In this document: piece by piece, positions 40,395-49,618 of the stretch
How positions within the stretch are numbered: position 1 is the stretch's first letter
Layout: each line of letters begins with the position of its first letter
NCBI RefSeq assembly: GCF_000504305.1
Contig: NZ_KI632512.1
Coordinates: 4,170,775 to 4,234,774 of the forward strand
Source of the DNA: Nitratidesulfovibrio termitidis HI1
GTDB taxonomy: Bacteria; Desulfobacterota; Desulfovibrionia; Desulfovibrionales; Desulfovibrionaceae
Reading direction: 5' to 3'
DNA length: 64,000 nucleotides
Translations under genes and position numbers: made by a program
Notes under the pieces: model-generated
Database searches by the model: none
What the model was told of the DNA's origin: nothing
What the model saw: only the letters and a program-made list of their open reading frames with translations

Positions 40395-43211
40395 ATGACC
40401 ACGCCCGACGAATTGCCCGGCGCTTCGCCGCAGCCCACCGCCTCTTCCGGTAGCCCTTCCGTTGCGAACGGGGATGCCTCTCCAGACCTGTCCCGGCCCG
40501 ACTTGTCCCGGCCCGGCTTGTCCCGGCCCGGCTTGTCTCGGTTGGTCATGCCGGTGCGCGGCATGACCTGCGCGGTGTGCGCGGGACGCATAGAGCGCAT
40601 GGTGGGGCAGATGGACGGGGTGTCGCGCATCAGCGTGAACCTGGCCACGGAGACCATGGATGTGGCATGGAACCCCGCCGCCCTGCATCTGGACGACATT
40701 GCCGAGCGGGTGAAGGACCTTGGCTTTGAGGCAGTGTTGCCCGACCCCGCATCTGCCGCCGGGCAGGACGACGGACTGCTGCGCTACGCCGTGCGCGGCA
40801 TGCACTGCGCGGCGTGCTCCGCGCGCATCGAACGTGCCGTGGGCCAGATGGAAGGCGTGGCCGCCGTCACCGTCAGCCTGGCCACGGAAACGGCGCAGGT
40901 CACACCCACACCCGGCCTTGCCCCGGATGCGGCGGATGCCCTGGCCGCCGCCATTCCCGCACGCATCGCGGAACTGGGGTTCGAGGCGGAACGCATCCTG
41001 CCCCGGCAGGATTCGGGCGTCGCCCTGTGGGAATCCCAGCGAGAGGAAGCCGCCGCGCGCCTCGCCCGCATGCGCGGCAAACTGGTGCATGAATTCGCCT
41101 TCACCATTCCGTTGCTGGTGCTGTCCATGGGGCACATGGCGGGCCTGCCCCTGCCCGCCTGGCTCGACCCGCACCACGCGCCGCTGGCCTTCGCGCTGGC
41201 GCAACTGCTGCTGACGCTGCCGGTGATGTGGTTCGGGCGCGATTTTTACCGCATCGGCTTCGGCAATCTGGCGCGCCTCGCCCCCAACATGGATTCACTG
41301 GTGGCCGTGGGCACGGGCGCGGCCTTTGCCTACAGCCTGTGGAACACCGTGGAGATCGGCCTTGGCGTGGAAGTGGCCCGGCGGGTCATGGACCTGTACT
41401 ACGAGTCGGCGGCGGTGCTCATTGCGCTGGTGTCGCTGGGCAAGTACTTCGAGTTGCGCTCGCGCACCCGCACGTCCGAGGCCATCAAGGCCCTGATGGA
41501 GCTTGCGCCCGACACCGCCCTGCGCATGGAAGGCGGCGAGGCGCGCGAGGTGCCCGTGGCGTCCGTCCGGGCCGGTGATCGGCTGCTGGTGCGGCCCGGC
41601 ACGCGCATCGCCGTGGACGGCGTGGTGGAAGAAGGCGCCAGCAGCGTGGACGAAGCCATGCTGACCGGCGAAAGCCTGCCCGTGACCAAGAACCCCGGCG
41701 ACCCGGTGGCGGGCGGCACCATCAACCGGCACGGTTCGTTCGTCATGCGGGCAGAGCGCGTGGGCGCGGATACCGTGCTGGCCCGGATCATCCGGCTGGT
41801 GCAGGATGCCCAGGGGTCGAAGGCCCCCATCGCCAATCTGGCCGACCGGGTGAGCCTGTGGTTCGTCCCGGTGGTGATGGCGCTGGCGGTGCTGGCGGGT
41901 GTGGCATGGTACGCCGCCGGGGCGGAATTCACCTTTGCCCTGCGCATATTCGTGGCGGTGATGGTCATTGCCTGCCCGTGCGCCATGGGCCTTGCCACGC
42001 CCACGTCCATCATGGTGGGCACCGGGCGCGGCGCGCAGCTTGGCGTGCTGATCAAGAGCGGAGAGGCGTTGGAGCAGGCCGGGCGGCTGACCGCGCTGGT
42101 GTTCGACAAGACCGGCACGCTCACCGTGGGCAGCCCGCATCTGACAGACATTGTGGCGCTGGCGGACGTGGTGGCGCTGACGGATACCGCAACGGCGAGC
42201 GCGGCAGGGGAGACAACACCGGTCTCCGGCAGCGCGCCCGGTGACGAGCTTGGTGACGAATCCATGCTGGTGCGTCTTGCCGCCTCGCTGGAAGCCCTGT
42301 CCGAGCATCCCCTGGCCGAGGCCGTGGCTGCCGGAGCCACGGAGCGCGGCCTTTCCTCGTGGCCGGTGCAGGACTTTCTGGCCGTGCCCGGCAAGGGGGT
42401 GCGCGGCAGCGTGGCGGTGGATGACGGCGCGCAGCGTGTCGTCGCCATCGGCAATGCGTCCTTCATGGCGGCGGAGAACGTGGCCGGGCATGATGCGGCC
42501 AGCGTCACCGCACGCGCCGATGCGCTGGCCGAGCAGGGCCGCACGCCGCTGTACATGGCCGTGGATGGCCGCATGGCCGCCCTGCTGGGCGTGGCCGACC
42601 CGCTGAAGCCGGAAGCCCCGGCAGTGGTGCGCCGCCTGCGTGGCATGGGCGTGCGCGTGGTGATGCTGACCGGCGACAACAAGCGTACCGCCCTGGCCGT
42701 GGCGCGGCAGGCGGGCATTGACGACGTGCGCGCCGAAGTGCTGCCCGACCAGAAGGAGCAGGCCATCAGCGCCTTGCAGGCCGAAGGGCATGTGGTGGGC
42801 ATGGTGGGCGACGGCATCAACGACGCCCCGGCCCTGGCCCGCGCCCAGGTGGGCATCGCCATGGGCACCGGCATCGACGTGGCGGTGGAGGCGGGCGACA
42901 TCGTGCTGCTGCGCGGCGGGCTGGACGGGGTGCTCACGGCCCTTGCCCTCAGCCGGGCCACGGTGCTCAACATCCGCCAGAACCTGTTCTGGGCCTTTGG
43001 CTACAACGTGCTGGGCATTCCCGTGGCGGCAGGGGTGCTGCATGCCTTTGGCGGGCCCACCCTGTCGCCCATGATCGCGGGCGGGGCCATGGCGCTTTCG
43101 TCGGTTTCCGTGGTCAGCAATGCGTTGCGGTTGCGTTTCTTTACGCCGGATGGCGGGGCGGAAGTTCAGTCTGCGAACAGGCCGGAAGCAGCCCCGGGCA
43201 AGGACGCATAG
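40395..43211 (+). CDS. copA: Copper-exporting P1B-type ATPase
   Basis: This 938-aa membrane pump has an unusual N-terminal extension (residues 1-50) with a repeated Ser-Arg-Pro-Gly-Leu unit. Two HMA domains follow (GMTCAVCAGRIE near 56; GMHCAACSARIE near 136). The pump core contains TGES in the A domain, the membrane metal site CPC near residue 527 (VIACPCAMGLATP), the phosphorylated Asp near 571 in DKTGTLT, the HP motif LSEHPLAEA and MVGDGINDAPAL. The CPC pattern and copZ neighbour support Cu(I) export. ATG at 40395 has CAGGAG upstream. A strong terminator follows. Confidence 0.93.
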   Translation: MTTPDELPGASPQPTASSGSPSVANGDASPDLSRPDLSRPGLSRPGLSRLVMPVRGMTCAVCAGRIERMVGQMDGVSRISVNLATETMDVAWNPAALHLDDIAERVKDLGFEAVLPDPASAAGQDDGLLRYAVRGMHCAACSARIERAVGQMEGVAAVTVSLATETAQVTPTPGLAPDAADALAAAIPARIAELGFEAERILPRQDSGVALWESQREEAAARLARMRGKLVHEFAFTIPLLVLSMGHMAGLPLPAWLDPHHAPLAFALAQLLLTLPVMWFGRDFYRIGFGNLARLAPNMDSLVAVGTGAAFAYSLWNTVEIGLGVEVARRVMDLYYESAAVLIALVSLGKYFELRSRTRTSEAIKALMELAPDTALRMEGGEAREVPVASVRAGDRLLVRPGTRIAVDGVVEEGASSVDEAMLTGESLPVTKNPGDPVAGGTINRHGSFVMRAERVGADTVLARIIRLVQDAQGSKAPIANLADRVSLWFVPVVMALAVLAGVAWYAAGAEFTFALRIFVAVMVIACPCAMGLATPTSIMVGTGRGAQLGVLIKSGEALEQAGRLTALVFDKTGTLTVGSPHLTDIVALADVVALTDTATASAAGETTPVSGSAPGDELGDESMLVRLAASLEALSEHPLAEAVAAGATERGLSSWPVQDFLAVPGKGVRGSVAVDDGAQRVVAIGNASFMAAENVAGHDAASVTARADALAEQGRTPLYMAVDGRMAALLGVADPLKPEAPAVVRRLRGMGVRVVMLTGDNKRTALAVARQAGIDDVRAEVLPDQKEQAISALQAEGHVVGMVGDGINDAPALARAQVGIAMGTGIDVAVEAGDIVLLRGGLDGVLTALALSRATVLNIRQNLFWAFGYNVLGIPVAAGVLHAFGGPTLSPMIAGGAMALSSVSVVSNALRLRFFTPDGGAEVQSANRPEAAPGKDA

Positions 43212-43231
43212 CCCCACGCCGCAGGGCAAAC

Positions 43232-43270
43232 GCAAGGGGCGCCGGATCGTGATGATCCGGCGCCCCTTGC
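43232..43270. terminator. Perfect 17-bp hairpin after copA
   Basis: GCAAGGGGCGCCGGATC and GATCCGGCGCCCCTTGC flank a 5-base loop, 20 bases after copA. It lacks a U tract but is very stable. On the minus strand it lies about 150 bases after the gene at 43423 and could end that transcript too. Confidence 0.75.
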
Positions 43271-43422
43271 CGTTCCGTCCGGTTACCCGGTTGTCCGGTG
43301 TCCGGTTGGGATGTTTGCGCGTGCTGCTGCCGCCGTGTTCAGGCTGTTACCCTGTCCGGGCCCCCGTTTTTCGCATGCGGGCCGCAGGGCGGGCGCTGCC
43401 GGTGCAGCAAGAGCACAACGGC

Positions 43423-43845
43423 TCAGTATTCCTTGATGTACTCGTCCAGGCTGTCGGCGGTGCAGTTGCGGCTGACCCAGTAGGCGGCGGCCCAGACCAT
43501 CAGCGCGGTGGCCTGGGTGTCGTCCAGGCGTTTCAGCTTGGCTTCCAGGCTGGCCTTGCTGGCCCCGTGCTTGGTGTGCACCATGCCCACGTCGCAGGCG
43601 TCCATGACCCGCAGCAGCAGATAGGACAGCCGCGTGTGGTCGGGCAGCAGGCGCAGGTCCTTGTGGGCCTCGATGATGGTCTTGAGTTCCGGCCCGGAAA
43701 AGATGCTCTTGATGGAGGAAATGGCGCGGAAGAAGGTATCCACGGCCCATGGCAGGATGAATTCCGCCCCGGCGCTCTTGGTGCGGAAGTAGTCCTTGAG
43801 CCAGCGTTCCTGATCCGACGATATCCTGGCGGCAACCTGAGGCAT
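43423..43845 (-). CDS. Conserved-looking protein of unknown function, 140 aa
   Basis: ATG at 43845 follows a GGGAGGG ribosome site, and codon use matches the neighbours, so the gene is real. The protein is soluble and mostly alpha-helical by eye. It has a hydrophobic stretch (AGAEFILPWAVDTFFRAI), a positively charged middle and a C-terminus ending DSLDEYIKEY. There is no signal peptide and no recognisable enzyme motif. I do not recognise the family. Confidence 0.7.
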   Translation of the reverse strand: MPQVAARISSDQERWLKDYFRTKSAGAEFILPWAVDTFFRAISSIKSIFSGPELKTIIEAHKDLRLLPDHTRLSYLLLRVMDACDVGMVHTKHGASKASLEAKLKRLDDTQATALMVWAAAYWVSRNCTADSLDEYIKEY

Positions 43846-44240
43846 GTTCGCCCTCCCTGCTCGGGGTGCGGCTGTCGTCCTGCGGGGGCGGTGACGGCGG
43901 CGCGGCACGACGTGCTCCACCCGTGCGTCTCCGTTCCGGCGGGCCGGGCCGCATGGCCTGCATGCGCGCCACACGGGCGCAAGCAATTGCCAAGCATGCC
44001 CCCGTGCACACCGGTCTCACGGGGCACGTTAGGTCAGAGCGAAAAAAAGCTCAAGAAAAAATCTAGAAATGGCCGCGCGTGGTTACGGCGTGCGTGTGCG
44101 TGCGGTGGCGCACGTTGGCTGCGGGTACGGGGGCGCAGGGCCACGCGGCGGAGGGCAGCGGGTGGAAAAAGGACGAATGCGTTGTGCCACGGGGTGAAGA
44201 CGCCCGCTGTGGTGCGCGGTTGCAGGCACGACAACGGACG

Positions 44241-44302
44241 CGGCTGCGCCGGGGGACACGACGGCTGCGCCGGGGGACACGACGGCTGTGCCGGGGGATG
44301 CA
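44241..44302. repeat. 21-bp tandem repeat (about 3 units)
   Basis: CGGCTGCGCCGGGGGACACGA is repeated twice exactly (44241, 44262) and once imperfectly (44283). It lies in the 472-bp gap 43846-44317, just after the stop of the pyrophosphorylase on the minus strand. The rest of the gap includes an AT-rich patch (44036-44066), possibly promoter material for the gene at 43423. Confidence 0.85.
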
Positions 44303-44317
44303 CCCGCGGCCACGCGG

Positions 44318-45811
44318 CTACAGGTACACTTCGCCTTCCAGCACCGCGCCGTGGGGGATGGCCGCCTGCATGCACGAGGGATTGCGCACCACCGCCCGCC
44401 CGCGCACGGTGACATCACCGCCGAACAGCACGTCGCCGTGCACGGCCAGTGCATCGCAGTGCAGCAGCGATGGCGCCCCGTGCGGAAAGCGGGCCATCAG
44501 CCTGTCCCAGGTGCCGTAGTGCGCGCCATCCAGTTCCACCAGCACGTTGGCGGTGGTGCAGGCAGGATTGGGGCGCACGCGGCCGTCGGGGTCCAGCAGG
44601 GTTCGGTCGGACCACAATACCAGCAGGTCGCTGCACCGTTTCACCGGCAGAAAGCGCTCGCGCCGGGTGACGATGGCCCGCGCCTTGGGGAACAGCGAAA
44701 TGGCCGCGCCCATGGCCGTTTCCACCTGCCAGACCTTTTCCGAATCGGGGTCGCGCGGGTTCACGGTCTTGGGGTTGCGGATCATGGGCAGGCGCAGCAG
44801 GCCGTGTTCGTCGATGTGCTGGCGCAGGGCGCGCAGGTCCAGCCAGATGTTGTTGGTGTTGAACAGCCCATACCGGGCGATGTCCTGGAAGCGGGGCAAA
44901 TCCCCATCCGGGCACTGGGCCAGTTCGCGCAGCACCAGCCCGCCGTCGCGCGAGCGGGCCAGATGGCCGCCCTTGCGGTCGGACGGGGTGCGCGGCGCGC
45001 ATTCCATCAGGAAGGGGATGGCCTCTTCCATGAGGTAGCCGAGAATGGCCGGGTCCAGCGTGGCCCCCAGGTTGTCGGCGTTGGAGATGAGCGCGTAGCG
45101 GCGGCCCGATTCCAGCAGCCGGACAAGGTGCCCGGACAGGGCCAGGGCGGCGTACAGGTCGCCGTGGCCGGGCGGGTTCCATTCCAGGTCCGGGTTTTCC
45201 GGGTACTCCACGGGCAGCAGGGTGGCCCGGGACACCTTGGGAAAGCGGTGCTGCAAAAAGGTGCCCGGCCTGCCGGTGTGTTGCAGGCCCAGCACGTCCA
45301 GCGCGCGCAGGGTGTCCTGATGGGTGGAGAAGCTGTTCATGAACAGCAGGGGCGAAGGCCCGCCGTGGCTGCGGCGCTGGTGCTCGGCCTGGCGCACGAT
45401 GAGTTCGAGAAAGGTGGCCCCGTCCTTGGCGGGCAGCAACGACTTGGCGTGGGTCATGCCCATGCTGGTGCCAAGGCCGCCGTTCAGCTTGATGCAGGCG
45501 GCCTCGCGCAGGCGGGCGCGCCCGGTGGCGGCGTAGGGGGCAAGATCGTCCAGCAGGGGCAGGTCGTCGCGTCCCACGGGCAGGATGTCCGCTTCGGGGA
45601 TCAGCCCGGTGCTGCCGCAGGCCAGTTCCTCCAGGTAGGAGGCGAACAGCGCCACCAGCGGGGACGGCAGCCCGGCGCGAGCCATCTTGGCGGCGAATGG
45701 CTGCAAGGCGACGGTGCACGTGCCGGTGTCCGCGTCCATACCGGGGATGCGGGCGGGGGCGATGGAGGGGGCGGCGGGCCGGGTCAGCAACTCGGAGCCG
45801 GAATGGGACAT
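44318..45811 (-). CDS. UTP--sugar-1-phosphate uridylyltransferase (UGP family)
   Basis: This 497-aa enzyme is of the eukaryotic-like UDPGP family (PF01704), not the bacterial GalU type. The nucleotide-binding loop is KLNGGLGTSMGMTHAKSLL at about residue 110. Other conserved parts are NSFSTHQDT, PPGHGDLYAAL, ISNADNLGATLD and VKRCSDLLVLWSD. A C-terminal beta-helix tail is present. It most likely makes UDP-glucose (or UDP-GlcNAc) from UTP for surface glycan synthesis. ATG at 45811 is chosen (MSHSGSELL); longer frames upstream overlap an AT-richer promoter-like region. Confidence 0.88.
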   Translation of the reverse strand: MSHSGSELLTRPAAPSIAPARIPGMDADTGTCTVALQPFAAKMARAGLPSPLVALFASYLEELACGSTGLIPEADILPVGRDDLPLLDDLAPYAATGRARLREAACIKLNGGLGTSMGMTHAKSLLPAKDGATFLELIVRQAEHQRRSHGGPSPLLFMNSFSTHQDTLRALDVLGLQHTGRPGTFLQHRFPKVSRATLLPVEYPENPDLEWNPPGHGDLYAALALSGHLVRLLESGRRYALISNADNLGATLDPAILGYLMEEAIPFLMECAPRTPSDRKGGHLARSRDGGLVLRELAQCPDGDLPRFQDIARYGLFNTNNIWLDLRALRQHIDEHGLLRLPMIRNPKTVNPRDPDSEKVWQVETAMGAAISLFPKARAIVTRRERFLPVKRCSDLLVLWSDRTLLDPDGRVRPNPACTTANVLVELDGAHYGTWDRLMARFPHGAPSLLHCDALAVHGDVLFGGDVTVRGRAVVRNPSCMQAAIPHGAVLEGEVYL

Positions 45812-46017
45812 GGCAACCTCTGCGAACGGTGCGAAGCTATCCCGGCGGCGTGCAGGGGGCGCCACCGAAGGGATGGGCATGCAAGAATGCCTTAAATGTA
45901 GCACAAGTTCAAGAAATGGACAGCGGAAAAGGGGTGTTGCGCGCGGCGAGCGGGTGACGGGCGTGTGGCGGAATGCCGTGCGGGTGCATAAAGTGGAATA
46001 TCCGCAAACCGTTACCA

Positions 46018-46054
46018 AAGAAGAAAACGGCACGGCGATCTGGTCGCCGCGCCG
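46018..46054 (-). terminator. Terminator of the UbiD-family gene
   Basis: On the minus strand CGGC-GCGGCGA pairs with TCGCCGT-GCCG around CCAGA, followed by TTTTCTTCTTTGG, a good U tract, 45 bases after the stop. Confidence 0.85.
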
Positions 46055-46098
46055 CCGTGATGTGCGGGGTCGTGAACGAGGCAGGAAAGAGGGAGAAG

Positions 46099-47994
46099 CT
46101 ACAGATACCCGTGCAGCGGACCGCCGGGCGCTGCCAGCGCGTCCACGCGGCGTTCCACGTCGGGGTCGGTTTCCAGCGCCGGTGCATGGAACGACTTCAG
46201 CCGCGCGTCGATGACCAGCGGGCCGGTGCACCCCCAGTGCTTGCAGTGGGTGAATTCGCCCGCGCCGTACATGTCGGTGGCCGGGTCTGACCGGGTGAAG
46301 ACCACCCACAGGAAGTTCTCCCAGTTGGCGGCGGTGAAGGCCGGGTCGTCCACCACCACGAACAGGGGCAGGCCATCCAGCCCGTGCGCATGGGCCAGCC
46401 GGGCGGCCAGCGCATGCATGGCGGGGTCGTGCTGGTCACGCCTTGCGGTATGCCTGGGCCCGCGCAGCACCACGATGCCCCTGCCGAACAGGCGCGGATC
46501 GCCGAAGGCGCCGCCGCCTGCCATCGTGGCCTCACCGTCTTCGGATCGGGCATCAAGCGGCAGGTCGCCGGGCAGGTTGTCGGCCAGTTGCCGCTTGCGC
46601 GGGCCCGCCGCCGCCCAGACCAGCTTGGAGCCCTGATTCAGGCTGATGCCGGTGTAATCCAGGGTGTCGATGGTGGTGCGGGTGACGAAGTGCAGGTCGC
46701 GGGTGAAGTCGGTGCGCTCCAGCATGTGCGTGAAGAAGCCGGGGAAGTCGTGCGTGGACATGGAGGGGGCGTCCTCGTGGGCCATGATCAGCACGTACTT
46801 GGAAAGCGAGGTCTGGGTGGAACCCAGCAGGGCCATGCCGCAGGTGATCAGTTCCTGCGGTTGGCGTTCACCGGCGTAAGGCACGTAGCGTTCGCTGCCG
46901 ACGGCCAGCAGCAGCGGGTGCACCCCGGCGGCGTCCACGGCGTGGATTTCGCGCACGCCCGCGAACACCTGGGGCACCAGGTCGGCGGTAAGCTGGTGGA
47001 TGAAGTCGCCGAACACGGTGTCTTCCTGCGGGGGGCGGCCCACCGTGGTGAACGGCCAGATGGCGTCCGGGCGGTGGTGCACCGCGTCCACCCGCAGCAC
47101 GGGAAAGTCGTGCGCCAGGCTGTAGTAGCCGAGGTGGTCGCCGAAGGGGCCTTCCGGCTTCTGGTAGGGGGCGATGGTGCCGCTGATGCAGAAGTCGGCC
47201 TCCGCCAGAATGGGCAGGCCACCGGGGCGGCGCGATTGACGGGACTGGCGAATCATGGGGATGCGGAACCCCGCCAGCGCCCCGGCGAACAGGATTTCGG
47301 CAAGGCCTTCCGGCAGGGGCATGACGGCGGACAGGGTCATGGCGGGCGGCCCGCCCACGAAGACGTTCACCTTCAGCGGTTCGCCCCGGCGCAGGGCCTG
47401 GGCGTGGTGGTACCCGATGCCCCGGTGAATCTGGTAGTGCAGGCCCACCTCGCGGTCCTTCTCGTAGTCCGGTCCGTCCAGTTGCACGCGGTACATGCCG
47501 ATGTTGGACTGCATGGGACCGGGGGCGTCGGGGCTTTCGGTGTACACCTGCGGCAGGGTGACGTAGCCGCCGCCGTCCATGGGCCACGAGATCAGGCGCG
47601 GCAGGTCGCTGATGGCGCAGCGGTGGCGTAGCACCGGCCCATCGGACACGGATTTCGGCAGCATGGACCACAGGGCGCGCGGCACGCCGGTGTAGCGCAG
47701 CGGGTGGCGGAAGGCGTCGAAGGGGTCCAGCTTCAGGCGGAAGATGCCTTCCACGGCGCGCAGGGTGTCGCGAAAGATGAATTTCGTGCGCTCCATGGTG
47801 CCGAACAGGTTGGCCAGCATGGGAAAGCGACAGCCCTTCACCCGCGTGAACAGCATGGCGGGTGCGCCCGCGCGGTAGGCGCGGCGCTGGATGGCGGCGA
47901 TTTCGAGGTTGGCGTCCACCTCTGCGTCGATGCGCACGAGGTGCTTGTGGCGTTCAAGGTCGGCGACGCAGGCGGAAAGAGTGCGGTAGGTCAC
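46099..47994 (-). CDS. UbiD-family prenylated-FMN decarboxylase, long (menaquinone-type) form
   Basis: This 631-aa protein belongs to the UbiD decarboxylases, which use prenylated FMN made by UbiX. Conserved parts include the N-terminal LERHKHLVRIDAEVD, the PEGPFGDHLGYYS segment (the E-P-FG motif near residue 283) and NIGMYRVQL with the R of the active site. At over 600 residues it fits the long form used in futalosine-type menaquinone synthesis in epsilon- and deltaproteobacteria, which would agree with an anaerobic menaquinone user, but no mqn gene is nearby. GTG at 47994 follows GAGGA. Confidence 0.82.
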   Translation of the reverse strand: MTYRTLSACVADLERHKHLVRIDAEVDANLEIAAIQRRAYRAGAPAMLFTRVKGCRFPMLANLFGTMERTKFIFRDTLRAVEGIFRLKLDPFDAFRHPLRYTGVPRALWSMLPKSVSDGPVLRHRCAISDLPRLISWPMDGGGYVTLPQVYTESPDAPGPMQSNIGMYRVQLDGPDYEKDREVGLHYQIHRGIGYHHAQALRRGEPLKVNVFVGGPPAMTLSAVMPLPEGLAEILFAGALAGFRIPMIRQSRQSRRPGGLPILAEADFCISGTIAPYQKPEGPFGDHLGYYSLAHDFPVLRVDAVHHRPDAIWPFTTVGRPPQEDTVFGDFIHQLTADLVPQVFAGVREIHAVDAAGVHPLLLAVGSERYVPYAGERQPQELITCGMALLGSTQTSLSKYVLIMAHEDAPSMSTHDFPGFFTHMLERTDFTRDLHFVTRTTIDTLDYTGISLNQGSKLVWAAAGPRKRQLADNLPGDLPLDARSEDGEATMAGGGAFGDPRLFGRGIVVLRGPRHTARRDQHDPAMHALAARLAHAHGLDGLPLFVVVDDPAFTAANWENFLWVVFTRSDPATDMYGAGEFTHCKHWGCTGPLVIDARLKSFHAPALETDPDVERRVDALAAPGGPLHGYL

Positions 47995-48376
47995 GGGGTC
48001 CTCGTGCTGGGCGTGATGGCTATGGTTCGCGCGGGCCGGGCGGTGTGCCGCAGGGAGTGCGGTGGCGGTTGGTCATGACCGGGGGGATTGGCGATGCCCG
48101 GCGGCGCGGCGATGTTCGGGAATGCGACAATGCGACAAGCTTGCCCGCGACGCAAGTCCGGAGTGGGGCAAGGGACCCACCGAGCCGGACGGGCCGGGTG
48201 GGCGGGGCGAGCCAGGCTGGTACGTCTGGCCTGTCTGGCAGCGGGGACGGATGTTCAGGCGGACGGGATGGGAAGGACACGGTGGAGGCGGCGGACGCAG
48301 AGAGAGAGGAATGGCGCGGTCCTCGTTGGCGATGTCGGCTGGGCAAGCCCGCCGCGATGCCGGATCGCGCGGGGCG

Positions 48377-49318
48377 TCAGTCCGCTTCCAGCCGGTAGCC
48401 CACGCCACGCACCGTGCGCAGGCGCGTGCCGCCTGTGGGGACGGAGGGGCCGTACGCATCGGGGGCTCGGGAGCCTGCCGCGCGTTCCAGCGTGCGCCGC
48501 AGGCGCGAGACGAGCACGTCAACTGCATGGGGGGCATGGGGGGCATGGGGGGCATGGGGCGCGTGAGGGGCGGGAGAGCCATTGTCGGGCGCCAGCGCGG
48601 CATAATCCAGGCACCAGTGGGCAATGTCCGCCCGTGGCACCACGCTGCCCGCCCTGCGCAGCAGCAGTTCCAGCAGCAACCGTTCCTGCGGGTGCAGGGG
48701 AAGGGGGCGAAAGTCGCGGGTGGCGCGCCCACTGACCGGGTCGAACACGATGTCGCCCAGCGCCAGCACCCCGGTGGCCAGCGGCCCTCTGCCGGGCGGA
48801 GCGGCCAGCCCTGCTGCCCGCAACGCGGTAACCAGCGCCCCGGCGGCAAACGGCGCGCGCAACAGGTGGGCGGACGCACCCAGACCTGCGGCGCGCAGGC
48901 GGCGCGATTCCTGGCGGGCCGTGGAGGTATGCAGCAGGATCAATGGGATGCCAGGGGGGATGCCAGGGGGGATGCCAGGGGGGATGCCAGAGGGAATACC
49001 GGGGAAGGCTCTGGAAGGTCGGGCGGGGGGAGACCGGTCGCCCGTGTCATCACCGCCCGTGTCATTACCGCCCGTGTCATTACCGCCCGTGTCATCACCG
49101 CCTGTTCCGGGGCCCGGGCACGGCGGGGCCAGCAAATCCAGGTCGGCCACCAGCGCATCCGGTTCAGGATGTACCATGGGGGCCGCTCCTGCCGGGGCCG
49201 ACATACCCGCATCCGCAACCGAAGGCAGTTCCACCACCAGCCGCAGCCCTGCCTCGGCAAGAGGGGCGGTCATGTGCGCGGCAATGCGCGCGTCGGCAGT
49301 GCGGAGCAGGATCAGCAT
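48377..49318 (-). CDS. Winged-helix regulator with degenerate receiver domain and three in-frame repeat arrays
   Basis: This protein of about 313 aa has a receiver-like fold (LILLRTADARIAAHM, DALVADLDLL, PLILLHTS, AHLLRAPF) followed by an OmpR/PhoB-type winged helix from about residue 200 to the end (LHPQERLLLELLLRRAG, VDVLVSRLRRTLE, RTVRGVGYRLE). The acidic pair after beta-1 is missing and the usual Lys is Arg, so phosphorylation is doubtful. Three low-complexity repeats interrupt it: a Gly-Gly-Asp-Asp-Thr type (4 units), a Gly-Ile-Pro-Pro type (4 units) and an Ala-Pro-His type (5 units). It is upstream of the UbiD gene by 382 bp on the same strand; targets are unknown. ATG at 49318 is the start before the first beta strand. 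Confidence 0.75.
   Translation of the reverse strand: MLILLRTADARIAAHMTAPLAEAGLRLVVELPSVADAGMSAPAGAAPMVHPEPDALVADLDLLAPPCPGPGTGGDDTGGNDTGGNDTGGDDTGDRSPPARPSRAFPGIPSGIPPGIPPGIPPGIPLILLHTSTARQESRRLRAAGLGASAHLLRAPFAAGALVTALRAAGLAAPPGRGPLATGVLALGDIVFDPVSGRATRDFRPLPLHPQERLLLELLLRRAGSVVPRADIAHWCLDYAALAPDNGSPAPHAPHAPHAPHAPHAVDVLVSRLRRTLERAAGSRAPDAYGPSVPTGGTRLRTVRGVGYRLEAD
48525..48560. repeat. 9-bp in-frame tandem repeat (GCATGGGGG) in the regulator gene
   Basis: Four tandem units encode Ala-Pro-His repeats in the loop between DNA-binding helices of the winged-helix domain. The period is a multiple of three, so unit changes keep the frame. Confidence 0.9.
48945..48997. repeat. 12-bp in-frame tandem repeat in the regulator gene
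   Basis: Four units of about GGATGCCAGGGG encode Gly-Ile-Pro-Pro repeats immediately before the PLILLHTS strand of the receiver-like domain. Confidence 0.9.
49041..49100. repeat. 15-bp in-frame tandem repeat in the regulator gene
   Basis: Four units CCCGTGTCATCACCG / CCCGTGTCATTACCG encode the Gly-Gly-(Asp/Asn)-Asp-Thr series. The middle two units differ by one base from the outer two. Confidence 0.92.
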
Positions 49319-49399
49319 GGGTATCCCGGAGCGGAGAAGCGGGTGCGCATGAGCCGGGATACTGCACCCACCGCACGGTGTCGAGCGCGGCAGGCCCGA

Positions 49400-49500
49400 A
49401 CGCGTCAGGCGAACGGGCGCGTCAGGCGAACGGGGGCGGCAGAGGGACGGGGGCGGCAGAGGGACGGGCGCGGCAGAGGGACGGGCGTGGCAGAGGGGCG
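49400..49500. repeat. 17-bp tandem repeats between the regulator and rubrerythrin genes
   Basis: Two copies of a GCGTCAGGCGAACGGG unit are followed by four copies of a GGCAGAGGGACGGGCGC-like unit. The region 49319-49618 contains this array and the rubrerythrin terminator; no gene was seen. Confidence 0.85.
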
Positions 49501-49527
49501 GGGGCGCGCCGGGATCGAACGCGCAAA

Positions 49528-49566
49528 TGACGGGAGGGCCCCGGTGATGCACGCCAGGACCCTCCG
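49528..49566 (-). terminator. Hairpin after the rubrerythrin gene
   Basis: GGAGGG-CC and GG-CCCTCC arms with one unpaired base enclose a loop, about 55 bases after the rubrerythrin stop on the minus strand. No U tract follows. Confidence 0.5.
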
Positions 49567-49618
49567 AAAGGGTGCGCCGTCCGCGCAGGGAGCGGAGGGT
49601 CACCTTGAAGAATACGGA

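Noticed and set aside
49505-49535. tRNA-like T-arm sequence (GTTCGATCC on the minus strand)
   Set aside because: The flanking bases do not form an acceptor stem or a D or anticodon arm; it is GC-rich spacer sequence.
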